64,000 nt of DNA from Spartobacteria bacterium (GTDB lineage: Bacteria; Verrucomicrobiota; Verrucomicrobiia; Chthoniobacterales; UBA6821). The position numbers and the translations under genes are program-made. This document shows, one piece after another, positions 16,583 through 25,395 of this stretch. Position 1 is the first letter of the stretch. Each line of letters begins with the position of its first letter. The stretch spans positions 62,001-126,000 of the forward strand of contig CANIVT010000003.1 in the NCBI GenBank assembly GCA_947471565.1, in the 5' to 3' direction. Under the pieces are notes generated by a model. That model saw only the letters and a list, made by a program, of their open reading frames with translations, ran no database searches and was not told where the DNA came from.

Positions 16583-18361
16583 ATGATCGCGGGTATCGAC
16601 CTTGGCACCACCAACTCCCTCATCGGAGTTTATGAGAGCGGTTTCCCGACCCTCCTCGCTGATACCGATGGGAACAGGCTGACTCCTTCGGTGGTCCACT
16701 ACGGCGCCGATGGGGAAACCCTTGTCGGGCGGGAAGCCAGCCGGATGGAGGCGCTCCACCCGGAACGCACGATCTCTTCGGTCAAGCGACTCATCGGACG
16801 ACGCTTCGGTGATGAGGGAACGGAAGGGATCGCCGGATCCAAGGGAGCCCCCGTCACGATCCCGACCCACGGCAAGAATCTCACTCCGGAGGAGGTCTCC
16901 TCGGAGATCCTGAAAAAGCTGAAGAGCATTGCCGAGCAGCGTCTGGGCACGGAGATCACCCGTGCGGTCATCACCGTTCCCGCCTACTTCAACGATGCCC
17001 AGCGCGCCGCCACGCGGCGGGCGGGTGAACTGGCAGGCTTCACAGTGGAACGGATCGTGGCGGAACCGACAGCGGCTGCCCTTGCGTACGGCCTTGATAA
17101 GCTCTCCGACCGCTCCAAGGTCGCCGTGTACGATCTCGGGGGAGGAACCTTTGATCTTTCGATTCTGCAACTTGACCATGGCGTTTTTGAAGTGCTCGCC
17201 ACCCATGGTGATACCCAACTCGGCGGGGATGATCTCGATGAGGCCGTCGCAGTGCTGATCGCTAAAAAGGCTGCCTTGGGCGACCTTCCCTTGGAATCCC
17301 AGATCCGTCTTAAGGCAGCCGCCCGCGAAGCCAAGGAGCGCCTCTCCACAGAGGAATCCTTCACCCTGCGCCTCCCCTTCCTGACGGGAGGGAATACGGG
17401 AGAGGGCAAGGGCGGCACCAACCTCGAGATTCCCCTCTCGAGAGCGGAAATCGAGGCCGTCTGCGAGCCGATCATCCGTCGTACCCGCGCCCATTGCCTC
17501 CGGTCACTCGAGGATGCCGGCCTCAGGGCCGAGGATCTCGATCAGGTCATCCTAGTAGGCGGCTCCACCCGGATGCCGCTTGTGCGCCACATCGTGCAGG
17601 AAATCTTCCACACGGAACCGAATCTCTCCCAGCATCCCGACGAGGCGGTTGCTCTTGGCGCCATCCTTCAAGGCGCCATCCTCGGCGGAAACCTGCAGCA
17701 CGTCACCCTGCTCGATGTGACACCCCTCTCACTCGGCATCGAAACCTTCGGGGGACTGATGAATGTCATCATTCCGCGAAACACGACGATCCCGACCAAG
17801 GCCGGGGAGATGTTCACCAATGCCGTCGCCGGACAGAGCGGGATGACTATCACCATCCTGCAGGGGGAGCGCGAAATGGCGGCAGACAACTGGAGACTCG
17901 GAAGCTTCGAGATCCCCTTCCCACCATCGCCCAAGGGTGCGGCGCGGGTCGGAGTCCAGTTCAGCCTCGATGCCGATGGCATCCTACAGGTGCTTGCTCG
18001 GGACACAGCCGGAGGCACCGAAAAAATCGTGGAGATTAAAAGTGCTGTAGAGGTCTCCGACGAAGCCGTGGAAGCAATGCTGGCAGGTTCGCTGGAACAT
18101 GCCTTCGAGGATATGGATGCGCGGATTTTCACCGAGGCCCGTCTCAAGGCCGAGGAGATGCTCCCCGCCGTTGAGGCAGCTCTAGAACAACTGGCGGAGG
18201 AACTCCCCCAGGAGGAGATTTCCGAGATCAAGGCCAAGGCCGCCGAAGTCACCTCGGCTCTGGAGGCCAAAGAAACCGCCCGGCTGAAACAGTCCCTCGC
18301 AGCCCTCGACCAGGCCACCCAGACACTGGCGACCAAGCTGATGGAAAAGGCCATGGGGTAA
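16583..18361 (+). CDS. hscA: Hsp70-type chaperone HscA for iron-sulfur assembly
   Basis: ATP-driven chaperone that releases clusters from the scaffold. 592 residues, shorter than DnaK (about 640). Nucleotide-binding domain starts MIAGIDLGTTNSLIGVYESG, with VYDLGGGTFDLSIL near 182 and VGGSTRMPLVR near 325. The substrate domain and a short helical lid follow. The short length and the hscB and iscA neighbours favour HscA over DnaK. GATAAT ends 8 bases before the ATG, with no Shine-Dalgarno motif. Confidence 0.9.
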   Translation: MIAGIDLGTTNSLIGVYESGFPTLLADTDGNRLTPSVVHYGADGETLVGREASRMEALHPERTISSVKRLIGRRFGDEGTEGIAGSKGAPVTIPTHGKNLTPEEVSSEILKKLKSIAEQRLGTEITRAVITVPAYFNDAQRAATRRAGELAGFTVERIVAEPTAAALAYGLDKLSDRSKVAVYDLGGGTFDLSILQLDHGVFEVLATHGDTQLGGDDLDEAVAVLIAKKAALGDLPLESQIRLKAAAREAKERLSTEESFTLRLPFLTGGNTGEGKGGTNLEIPLSRAEIEAVCEPIIRRTRAHCLRSLEDAGLRAEDLDQVILVGGSTRMPLVRHIVQEIFHTEPNLSQHPDEAVALGAILQGAILGGNLQHVTLLDVTPLSLGIETFGGLMNVIIPRNTTIPTKAGEMFTNAVAGQSGMTITILQGEREMAADNWRLGSFEIPFPPSPKGAARVGVQFSLDADGILQVLARDTAGGTEKIVEIKSAVEVSDEAVEAMLAGSLEHAFEDMDARIFTEARLKAEEMLPAVEAALEQLAEELPQEEISEIKAKAAEVTSALEAKETARLKQSLAALDQATQTLATKLMEKAMG

Positions 18362-18431
18362 AAGGGGTGGAGGGGGCAGGACTACTCTCGTCGCTCGACT
18401 CTCATCGCTCGACCTCGGTATCCTTCTCCCC

Positions 18432-19697
18432 ATGCTCGATATCCGTCTCCTCAGAGAAGATGCGGCCTCGGTGAAGGCGCGTCTTGCCACCCGTTCCGGC
18501 AATTATTCCGATCTGATCGACCAGATTTTGGCGTGCGATGCCCGGCGCCGTGAGAGTGAGACCCGTGTCCAGCATCTCCGAGCGGAGAAGAACCGTCTCA
18601 GCAAGGAAATCGGCGGACTCAAGAAATCGGGTTCCGACTCTTCGGAACTCGAAGCTCAGGTCAAGGGCTTCTCCAACGAGATGGAAGATCTCGGGCGACT
18701 CGCTACAGAACTTGATGCCGAACAGCGCAACCTGCTCCTTCAGGTTCCCAATCTTCCCGCTCCCGGCCTTCCCGAGGGGCGTGATGCGGAAGCGAACGTG
18801 GCGATCAAACACTGGGGGGAACCGGGCCCGGCCAATCCCGAGGACCATGTGGCTATCGGCGAGCGCCTAGGACTCTTGGATCTCGAGAGGGCTGCCAAGA
18901 TCAGCGGTAGCGGTTACGTCCTCTTTACCGGGGCAGGAGCACGGCTGGAACGCGCCCTGATCAATTTCCTGCTCGATCTCCAGACACGCTCCCATGGCTA
19001 CACGGAAATTGCCCCGCCGGTGCTCGTGCGCCGCGAATGCATGGAGGGAACCGGCCAACTCCCCAAGTTTGAGGAAGACATGTACGGCTTCGATGGCGGA
19101 AATTCCTTCCTGACTCCGACAGCCGAGGTCTCGGTGACCAATATCCGACGCGACGAGATTCTCTCCGAGTCCGAACTTCCCCTGAAATACACCGCCTGCA
19201 CCCCCTGCTTCCGCCGAGAGGCTGGATCTGCGGGCCGCGAGACGCGCGGCATGATCCGCATGCACCAGTTCGACAAGGTCGAGTTGGTCAAGATCACCAC
19301 ACCGGAACAGGCCGCCGCCGAACTCGAGTCCCTGACCGCGGATGCAGAGAAGGTGCTTCAGTTGCTGAGCCTGCCCTACCGCGTTCTGGAACTCTGCACC
19401 GGAGACATCGGCTTTTCCTCCCAGCGCACCTACGATCTCGAGGTCTGGGCCCCCGGACAGGGTGCCTACCTTGAGGTCTCGAGCTGCTCCCACTTTGGCG
19501 ACTACCAGGCCCGTCGCATGAACCTCCGCTACAAGGATGCCAACGGAAAAAACCAGTTCTGCCACACGCTCAACGGTTCCGGAACAGCCCTCCCCCGACT
19601 CTACGTGGCCCTGCTTGAAACCCACACCAAGCCGGGTGGTCCGCTGATCCTCCCCGAGCCGCTGCAGCCCTACTATGGTGCGGCGCAGATTGGATGA
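18432..19697 (+). CDS. serS: Seryl-tRNA synthetase
   Basis: Charges tRNA-Ser (and tRNA-Sec where present). 421 residues, usual length. An N-terminal coiled-coil arm covers about 30-105 (LRAEKNRLSKEIGGLKKS), followed by the class II core with motif 2 at CFRREAGSAGRETRGMIR and motif 3 in the C-terminal LNGSGTALPRLYVALLE. TATCCT at 18419-18424 ends 7 bases before the ATG. Upstream, 14-base units CTCTCGTCGCTCGA and CTCTCATCGCTCGA form a short direct repeat at about 18385-18412. Confidence 0.97.
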   Translation: MLDIRLLREDAASVKARLATRSGNYSDLIDQILACDARRRESETRVQHLRAEKNRLSKEIGGLKKSGSDSSELEAQVKGFSNEMEDLGRLATELDAEQRNLLLQVPNLPAPGLPEGRDAEANVAIKHWGEPGPANPEDHVAIGERLGLLDLERAAKISGSGYVLFTGAGARLERALINFLLDLQTRSHGYTEIAPPVLVRRECMEGTGQLPKFEEDMYGFDGGNSFLTPTAEVSVTNIRRDEILSESELPLKYTACTPCFRREAGSAGRETRGMIRMHQFDKVELVKITTPEQAAAELESLTADAEKVLQLLSLPYRVLELCTGDIGFSSQRTYDLEVWAPGQGAYLEVSSCSHFGDYQARRMNLRYKDANGKNQFCHTLNGSGTALPRLYVALLETHTKPGGPLILPEPLQPYYGAAQIG

Positions 19698-19709
19698 GGG
19701 GAGACAGTA

Positions 19710-19851
19710 TCGCGCGAAGCCGCGGAGACCGCTAAGGGATAGGGATTTGAAAACTCAAAAGCCACAAAAGGCACAAGAAGCACAAGAGTTGGAGCTCTTT
19801 CCTTTCTAAGTCCCATATATCATTTATCCGCGGTCTCCGCGGCTCCGCGTG
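19710..19851. repeat. Inverted-arm dispersed repeat, GC-rich family (copy 2)
   Basis: Left arm 19710-19733 and right arm 19828-19851 match as reverse complements over GCCGCGGAGACCGC and flanks. The middle holds a different short family, GCCACAAAAGGCACAAG at about 19760, a CACAA-type tandem. The right arm includes the GTG start of tilS. No open frame for a transposase is present. Confidence 0.85.
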
Positions 19852-20802
19852 AAACCTCTTTCTTTTCAGTTTTCGCAATCAGTTCCCATTCTTGGGAAAA
19901 AGAAAAAGCTAATCGTCGCCGTGTCTGGTGGGGCCGACTCGGTCGCCCTGCTTCATCTCCTGATTGAGGCGGGATACCGCAACCTCGTGGTTGCTCATTT
20001 CAATCATCGCCTACGGGGTAAAGCTTCTGATGCTGACGCCACCTTTGTGGAGAAACTCGCCAAGAACCTCGATCTTCCCTGCGAAATCGGAGAAGGTGAT
20101 GTTCGTAAGCTTGCCGCCAAATGGAAGTCCTCTGTGGAAACAGCAGCCCGAGAAGCCCGCTATGGCTTCCTCGCCGAAACAGCCCGCAAGCATCGAACAC
20201 GTGCCGTAGTGTTGGCCCACCATGCCGACGATCAGGTCGAAACCTGCCTGTTTAATTTTCTAAGAGGCTCCGGCATCGCCGGACTCTCCGGCATGAAGCC
20301 CAGCACAATGAGAGTTGTTCAAGGAGTGGAGCTGGAACTTCTGCGCCCCCTCCTCGCGATGCAGAAGGCCGATCTCCTAGCCTATCTGAAAGAACGAAAG
20401 ATCCGCTTCCGTGAGGATGCCACCAATGCCGTGCCCGAGGCATCACGTAATAAACTCCGCCTCAAAGTCCTCCCCCTGATCGAGAAACTGCTCGGCCCCT
20501 CCTTCAAGGGATCGATCGTGCGTAATGCCAACCTCCTTGCTGATGAGGAAGATCTTCTCTCCTCACTCTCAGCGCCAATGGCTCTCCGCGAGAAACTCCC
20601 GGTGAAGCTACTCAGGGAACTTCACCCCGCCCTCCGCAGGCGCGTCCTGCATGCTTGGCTGAAGAATCAAGGAATCGAGGAACCGGGCTTTGCCGAAGTG
20701 GAACGCACAGCCTTCCTGCTTGATCCCAAAGGCCCCGCGAAGATCAACCTCCCGGCCAACCGTCATGCCCGGAGACGGGCAGGGGTGCTCTTTATCGAGT
20801 AG
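19849..20802 (+). CDS. tilS: tRNA(Ile)-lysidine synthase
   Basis: Modifies the wobble C of tRNA-Ile(CAU) to lysidine so that AUA is read; normally essential. 317 residues. PP-loop SGGADS at 26-31, VVAHFNHRLRG near 48 and LAHHADDQVETCLFNFLRGSG near 122-142, all typical. The GTG start lies inside a dispersed repeat arm, and no earlier start fits. The next in-frame possibilities would cut into the PP-loop domain, so the repeat seems to have become the gene start. Confidence 0.93.
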   Translation: MKPLSFQFSQSVPILGKKKKLIVAVSGGADSVALLHLLIEAGYRNLVVAHFNHRLRGKASDADATFVEKLAKNLDLPCEIGEGDVRKLAAKWKSSVETAAREARYGFLAETARKHRTRAVVLAHHADDQVETCLFNFLRGSGIAGLSGMKPSTMRVVQGVELELLRPLLAMQKADLLAYLKERKIRFREDATNAVPEASRNKLRLKVLPLIEKLLGPSFKGSIVRNANLLADEEDLLSSLSAPMALREKLPVKLLRELHPALRRRVLHAWLKNQGIEEPGFAEVERTAFLLDPKGPAKINLPANRHARRRAGVLFIE

Positions 20803-20810
20803 AGGGGAAG

Positions 20811-20832
20811 GTCGCGCGGAGACGCAGAGATA
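20811..20832. repeat. Single arm of the GC-rich dispersed repeat
   Basis: GTCGCGCGGAGACGCAGAGA follows the tilS stop directly. No inverted partner is seen nearby. Confidence 0.75.
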
Positions 20833-20842
20833 TAAATTTCTG

Positions 20843-20942
20843 AGGCTTGGAAGTTCGGATGCAGGGCTAGGCGCGCAAGCGAAGCTGTAGTGAACTACTG
20901 CGAGCGAGCAGCAACAACGCTCTGCGCCGAAATCGCAAGCCT
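20843..20942. repeat. 100-base palindromic element between tilS and proS
   Basis: Outer arms AGGCTTG (20843) and CAAGCCT (20936-20942) pair over 7 bases. After a 4-by-4 internal loop, TTCGGATGCAGGGC pairs with GCTCTGCGCCGAA with one bulge and one wobble. The interior has GTAGT-GA-ACTAC and the related GCAAGCGAAGC and GCGAGCGAGC units. It lies exactly in the convergent gap, ending 6 bases from the proS stop. It may be a mobile palindromic repeat, a structured RNA or a bidirectional terminator. Confidence 0.7.
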
Positions 20943-20948
20943 TATTAA

Positions 20949-22478
20949 CTAATAGGATTTGCCGAAGATAACTCGGCGTGCGCTCGGTTCGCCGCTGAAC
21001 GGACAGACACCCGCCTCCACCGGAAACTCCTCCGATTCATCGGGAATACAGCGGATCGTCACCTTGAGGTCTTCCTTGATCCTAGCCTCGACCTCGGGAC
21101 TTCCATTCCAGTGGGTGTAGGCGAAGCCGCCGTGGATCTCGGGCTTGTTGGGATTCTGCGGGGTAAAGAAGGCGTAGAACTCTTCCTTGGAGTCAATCTT
21201 GCGGGTGTTTTCGCGGCGGAAGGCAAGCGCACGGTCGAGCAGGGTCTGCTGGATCTCGCTAAGAATCTCGGGGATGCGGTCGGCCAGCGTCTCGACAGGA
21301 AGGAATTCCTTCTCCTTGGGTCCTTTGTCGCGGCGAGCCACGGCGGCGCTGCCTGACTCGAGGTCACGGGGGCCGATCTCGATGCGGACGGGCACACCCT
21401 TCTTGATCCATTCCCAGCTCTTCACCCCGCCACCAAGGTCGCGGGCATCGACCTCGACGCGGACAGCTTCGCCCGCGTAGGCGGAAGCCCTGAGGGCAGC
21501 GGCGATCTCCTCGGCCTTGGCAAGCACGGCGTCCTGGGTTTCGGGTTTCGGCGTGATGGGAATAATCACCACCTGCGTGTCGGCGATACGGGGCGGCAGG
21601 ACGGCGCCATCATCGTCCCCGTGGGCCATCAGCAGGGTGCCGATGAGTCGGGTGCTGACACCCCAGGAGGTGGTCCAAGCATGCTCCTCGGTGTTGTTGC
21701 GGGAGAGGAACTTGATGTCGGAGGCCTTCGCAAAGTTCTGACCGAGGAAGTGCGAGGTGCCGGCCTGGATCGCCTTGCGGTCCTGAACCATGGCCTCGAT
21801 GCAGTAGGTGGTGACGGCACCGGGGAAGCGTTCGCTCTCGCTCTTCTCGCCGCGGATCACGGGGATGGCGAGGAAGTCGCGGGCGAAGGTCTCGTAGACC
21901 CCGAGCATCTTGATCGTCTCCTCGATGGCTTCCTTCTCGGTCTCATGGGCCGTATGTCCCTCCTGCCAGAGGAACTCGGCAGTGCGGAGGAACAATCGAG
22001 GGCGAAGCTCCCACCGGACGACGTTGGCCCACTGGTTGAGCAGGATCGGAAGATCGCGGTAGGACTTCACCCACTTCGCATAGGTCGACCCAATGATGGT
22101 CTCGGAGGTCGGACGAACGATGAGCGGCTCGGTGAGCTCTCCGGCGGGAACAAGCTTCCCATCCTTGAGCTCGAGGCGGTGGTGGGTGACAACCGCGCAT
22201 TCCTTGGCGAAGCCCTCGACGTGGTCGGCCTCCTTCTGGAGGTGACCGAGGGGAATGAAGAGGGGGAAGTAGGCGTTCTTGTGGCCGGTCGCCTTGAACA
22301 TGCTGTCCAACGCACCCTGCATCCGCTCCCACAGGGCATACCCCCAGGGCCTGATCACCATGCACCCGCGGACCTCCGAGTTCTCGGCAAGTTCCGCCGC
22401 ACGGACGACCTGCTGGTACCACTCGGGAAAATCCTCCCCACGCTTCGGGGAAATCGCGCTTTCTTGGCCTTTGCTCAT
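20949..22478 (-). CDS. proS: Prolyl-tRNA synthetase, archaeal/eukaryotic-like short type
   Basis: Charges tRNA-Pro. 509 residues, without the inserted editing domain of the common bacterial type. Motif 1 region GCMVIRPWGYALWERMQGAL, motif 2 around RWELRPRLFLRTAEFLWQEG (about 145-165), anticodon domain and the C-terminal extension ending GKSY, with a terminal Tyr as in this type. Convergent with tilS across the palindromic element. Confidence 0.95.
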   Translation of the reverse strand: MSKGQESAISPKRGEDFPEWYQQVVRAAELAENSEVRGCMVIRPWGYALWERMQGALDSMFKATGHKNAYFPLFIPLGHLQKEADHVEGFAKECAVVTHHRLELKDGKLVPAGELTEPLIVRPTSETIIGSTYAKWVKSYRDLPILLNQWANVVRWELRPRLFLRTAEFLWQEGHTAHETEKEAIEETIKMLGVYETFARDFLAIPVIRGEKSESERFPGAVTTYCIEAMVQDRKAIQAGTSHFLGQNFAKASDIKFLSRNNTEEHAWTTSWGVSTRLIGTLLMAHGDDDGAVLPPRIADTQVVIIPITPKPETQDAVLAKAEEIAAALRASAYAGEAVRVEVDARDLGGGVKSWEWIKKGVPVRIEIGPRDLESGSAAVARRDKGPKEKEFLPVETLADRIPEILSEIQQTLLDRALAFRRENTRKIDSKEEFYAFFTPQNPNKPEIHGGFAYTHWNGSPEVEARIKEDLKVTIRCIPDESEEFPVEAGVCPFSGEPSARRVIFGKSY

Positions 22479-22644
22479 AGGCGGTAGAGCCTAAAGGCCT
22501 GTGGCAGCAACGGGCAAGCGCCTGTGAATCAAGAGTGATTGATTCCGCTTTAAGACCAGCAAGAGAAACACCAATTCGTCACGCACACAGTCAGATCGAT
22601 GATTGTGATCGCGGCGTAGAGGCCTCCTCAGGTAATCGAGAGGG

Positions 22645-23112
22645 ATGTGGAATCTTTCCATTCATTGGTGGGAGCTGATCGGCCGAGGGCTTTTCGTCTA
22701 CTTTTTCCTGATTCTGATCCTGCGCTCCACAGGCAAGCGTCAGATCGGTCAGATGAGCCCGTTCGACCTGGTCCTGCTGATGGTGCTCTCCAATGCGGTC
22801 CAGAACTCGATGACCGGCGGAGACAACTCCATCACCTCGGGCATCATTCTGGCGGTGACTCTGGTCTTGGCCAACTGGACCGTCGGCAAACTGACATCCT
22901 CCAGCAAGGTGATGGAGAAGCTGATCGAAGGAGATCCCCAGGTTCTCTTTCACAACGGGATTGTCTACGAGAAGGTCCTGAAGGACGCTCAGATTACTCG
23001 TCAGGACCTCATTGCCGCCGTTCATAAGGCCGGCTACGCCGACCTCGACCCAATCCGTGCTGCGATCCTCGAAAACGACGGGACGATCAGCGTGATCCCA
23101 AAGCATCATTGA
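22645..23112 (+). CDS. DUF421 (YetF-like) membrane protein
   Basis: 155 residues. Three hydrophobic helices fill the first 90 residues, with the signature RSTGKRQIGQMSPFDLVLLM at about 27-46, then a small cytosolic domain with LIEGDPQVLFHNG and ILENDGTISVIPK. The function of the family is unclear. Its stop overlaps the start region of the ChaA-like gene, so they are probably one operon. GAGAGGG abuts the ATG. Confidence 0.87.
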   Translation: MWNLSIHWWELIGRGLFVYFFLILILRSTGKRQIGQMSPFDLVLLMVLSNAVQNSMTGGDNSITSGIILAVTLVLANWTVGKLTSSSKVMEKLIEGDPQVLFHNGIVYEKVLKDAQITRQDLIAAVHKAGYADLDPIRAAILENDGTISVIPKHH

Positions 23113-24225
23113 AGCCTGTGAGCCGTTCCCCTTCCCTGCTTTCCAAGCTCCGGAGCGAGTGGATGCTCCCGCTCAGCTATCTCACGACTCTCCTTTTTGT
23201 CCTGAATCCCGGATGGAGTGACTCAGCTCCCGGAATGGTCGCGGGCATTGTCCTCTTCCTGTGGCTTTTCGCCATCATGCTTGGATCCTCCTTTGCCGTC
23301 GTGCGTCACGCTGATCATCTGGCCGAGATCCTGAAGGAACCGCTCGGCACGCTGATCCTCACCCTGGCCGTCACCGGCATGGAGGTGATGATGATCTCGG
23401 CGCTGATGCTGCACGGGAACAACCCGGCCCTGGCCCGCGACACCATGTTCTCGGTCGTCATGATCGTGCTGGGGGGGCTACTGGGCACCGCGCTCCTCAC
23501 GGGAGGACTCCGCTTTGGAGAACAGAATGTGAACCTGAAGGGCGTCAATTCCTTCCTCGGACTGATCCTCCCCCTCTCGGTCTTCTCCCTGATCCTTCCC
23601 AATTTCACCGACAAGGGGGGAGCGGGCATGTTCTCCCGGCTCACCTCGGTGAGCATCGTGCTCCTCTCGCTCGGAATTTACGGAGTCTTTCTAGCCGTTC
23701 AGACGCGGAGGCACCGGGAGTTCTTCAACGAGACCGATTGGGAACCAGGCACCGGAGGGGGTGAGGAAAACCACCATTCGCTTTGGGGGGGAAGGATTGC
23801 TGCTGATCCTGCACATGCTTCCGGTCGTTCTCCTCTCCAAGAAGATGGCCCACCTGCTGGATTTCGGTCTTCAGGGAGGAGGTCTTCCCCTCCAACTTGG
23901 GGGACTCGTCGTGGCGACCCTGATCCTAGCACCGGAGGGTCTGGCATCGATCCGAGCCGCCTCGCGCAATCAGATCCAACGCTCGGTCAATGTCCTGCTC
24001 GGTTCGGTGCTGGCCACAATCAGCCTGACTGTTCCGGCAGCGCTCGCAATCGGACTCATCGTGGGCAAGCCGGTCCTGCTCGGGCTCTGTTCCTCGGAGA
24101 TGACCCTGCTGGCCGTGACGCTGGGAAGCTGCCTCGTCACCTTCGGCCAAGGGCAGACGAACATCCTTCAGGGATTCGTTCACCTCATGCTCTTCGCAGC
24201 CTACATCGTGCTGATGTTTGATTAA
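23109..24225 (+). pseudogene. chaA: ChaA-like calcium/sodium:proton antiporter, split by a frameshift
   Basis: The first frame (from about 23118, GTG) gives the N-terminal half with LGTLILTLAVTGMEVMMISA, the first CaCA acidic motif. The second half continues in the next frame to a TAA at 24223-24225, with HMLPVVLLSKKMAHLLDF, LAPEGLASIRAASRNQIQ and LGSVLATISLTVPA, the second motif. The halves meet at a run of seven G at 23785-23791; removing one G would join them into about 371 residues. It could be a sequencing slip, a true mutation or phase variation. Both halves look well conserved, which argues against old decay. Confidence 0.85.
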
Positions 24226-24236
24226 ACGATGAAAAA

Positions 24237-24340
24237 GACTGAAGCAGTTTAGACTGAAGACCGAAGGGGCCTAAAAACAGACAAGAGCCCCTGAAAGATG
24301 TTCCTTTAGCCTTCAGCCTTCAGCCTTCGGACTGTAACAG
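24237..24340. repeat. Inverted pair of CTGAAGG-type repeats at convergent gene ends
   Basis: Left arm 24237-24268 has GACTGAAGCAGTTTAGACTG and on. Right arm 24305-24340 has the opposite orientation, GCCTTCAGCCTTCAGCCTTC. A GGGGC...GCCCC stem (24266-24270 and 24287-24291) lies between. The right arm codes the last residues of folB. It may help end transcription in both directions. Confidence 0.7.
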
Positions 24341-24671
24341 CCACCCACTCGGCGTCGGTGAGGATGAATTTCCGGACGGTGATCTCGATCCAACGGAGCG
24401 GATAGCCCGACATCAACCGGTCGGCCAGTTCGTCGACCAAGGTCTCGATGAGTTTTCTGGGACGCTCCCCGGCAAGGGCGATCACCCGCCTGCTTAGGTC
24501 GAAGTAATCAATCGTCGCCGTAATGTCATCCCCGAGATCAGCGGGCTGGCCAAGGGCCGCAAAGCGCAGATCAAGCAGCAGTCGCTGAGGAACGGTACGC
24601 TCTTCCTCGGGAACCCCGACACAAGCCATGACCTCCAGTCCCCGGATCTCGATGGCACGTTCGGAGGTCAT
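24306..24671 (-). CDS. folB: Dihydroneopterin aldolase
   Basis: Folate-pathway enzyme splitting dihydroneopterin. 121 residues, usual size. The N-terminus AIEIRGLEVMACVGVPEEER carries the expected Glu near 21, and a lysine in the conserved C-terminal strand is seen as TVRKFIL near 99. The last residues (RRLKAEG) are encoded by CTGAAGG-type repeat units. It is third in an apparent fdx-dciA-folB operon, 5 bases after dciA. Confidence 0.9.
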   Translation of the reverse strand: MTSERAIEIRGLEVMACVGVPEEERTVPQRLLLDLRFAALGQPADLGDDITATIDYFDLSRRVIALAGERPRKLIETLVDELADRLMSGYPLRWIEITVRKFILTDAEWVAVTVRRLKAEG

Positions 24672-24676
24672 TGTCT

Positions 24677-25060
24677 TCAGAGCACGAACTTGATGTCCCG
24701 AATCGTCTTTTCTCCGAACTGCTCCCGCAGTTTGCGGATGATCTCGGGCTTCCAGGTGCGGTCGAGTTCGTACCGGACGCTCGACTGGATCACCCGGATA
24801 TGAAGGATCCCGGCCACCAGGCGGTCGGGATGGGAATGCATCGCAATGAAGTCACCGACGATTCCTTTCCAGGCGGCGTTGATGTCTGCCTCCTTGATCC
24901 GGTTATTGAGTCCAAGTTCCGGAAGAAGTTTCCCGAGAAGCTCGGAGACCGGTTTGGAACGATCCGGTCGTGCCTCGGAATCAAATCCACGCCATTCCTG
25001 AAGCAGTCTGCGGGCAGCAGTCCATTTCGCGGGGAAACGACCGCTTTCCCGAGCCGACAT
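24677..25060 (-). CDS. dciA: DciA-like protein (DUF721)
   Basis: 127 residues. The C-terminal half has the DUF721 pattern: INAAWKGIVGDFIAMHSHPD, then LHIRVIQSSVRYELDRTWKP and a terminal IRDIKFVL. DciA proteins help load the replicative helicase DnaB in bacteria that lack DnaC. The N-terminal 40 residues are basic and variable. It lies 11 bases after the ferredoxin gene. Confidence 0.83.
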   Translation of the reverse strand: MSARESGRFPAKWTAARRLLQEWRGFDSEARPDRSKPVSELLGKLLPELGLNNRIKEADINAAWKGIVGDFIAMHSHPDRLVAGILHIRVIQSSVRYELDRTWKPEIIRKLREQFGEKTIRDIKFVL

Positions 25061-25071
25061 CCCAGGGGCGA

Positions 25072-25305
25072 TTACTGACCGTCGCTGCCGATCGCCTCGA
25101 CAGGGCAGCCTTCCATGGCCTCCTTGCAGAGGGCTTCCTCTTCGGGAGACTCAGGCTGCTTGAAGACAAAGGAATGTCCGCCATCGTCGTTACGCTTGAA
25201 ATTGGCGGGAGCGGTCTCGCGACAGAGATCGCAGTCAATGCACTGGTCGTCGCAGTAGTAGGCGCCGGCCACATTTTCGGGGTACTTGTTGGATACGTCA
25301 GCCAT
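25072..25305 (-). CDS. Ferredoxin, one visible 4Fe-4S motif
   Basis: 77 residues, acidic. CDDQCIDCDLC at about 18-28 gives the first Cys cluster with spacing C-x2-C-x2-C, and the distant Cys in EGCPVEAI completes one 4Fe-4S site; Cys62 and the first Cys may be extra. It is like small single-cluster ferredoxins used as electron carriers. The ATG at 25305 begins the conserved part; longer upstream codons look like noise. First gene of the fdx-dciA-folB group. Confidence 0.88.
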   Translation of the reverse strand: MADVSNKYPENVAGAYYCDDQCIDCDLCRETAPANFKRNDDGGHSFVFKQPESPEEEALCKEAMEGCPVEAIGSDGQ

Positions 25306-25395
25306 AGTGATCAGAAGGGTAGAAGCGCTCCTTCCGATTGCAACGGTTTTTTGAAACTCCGTTGCCAAAAAATCCCCCTCCTCCAGAATCACCCC

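Noticed and set aside
23118-24225. Programmed frameshift in the ChaA-like gene
   Set aside because: A +1 shift is needed at the G run; the usual slippery signals give -1 shifts and no stop-codon context for +1 is seen, so slip or mutation is more likely.
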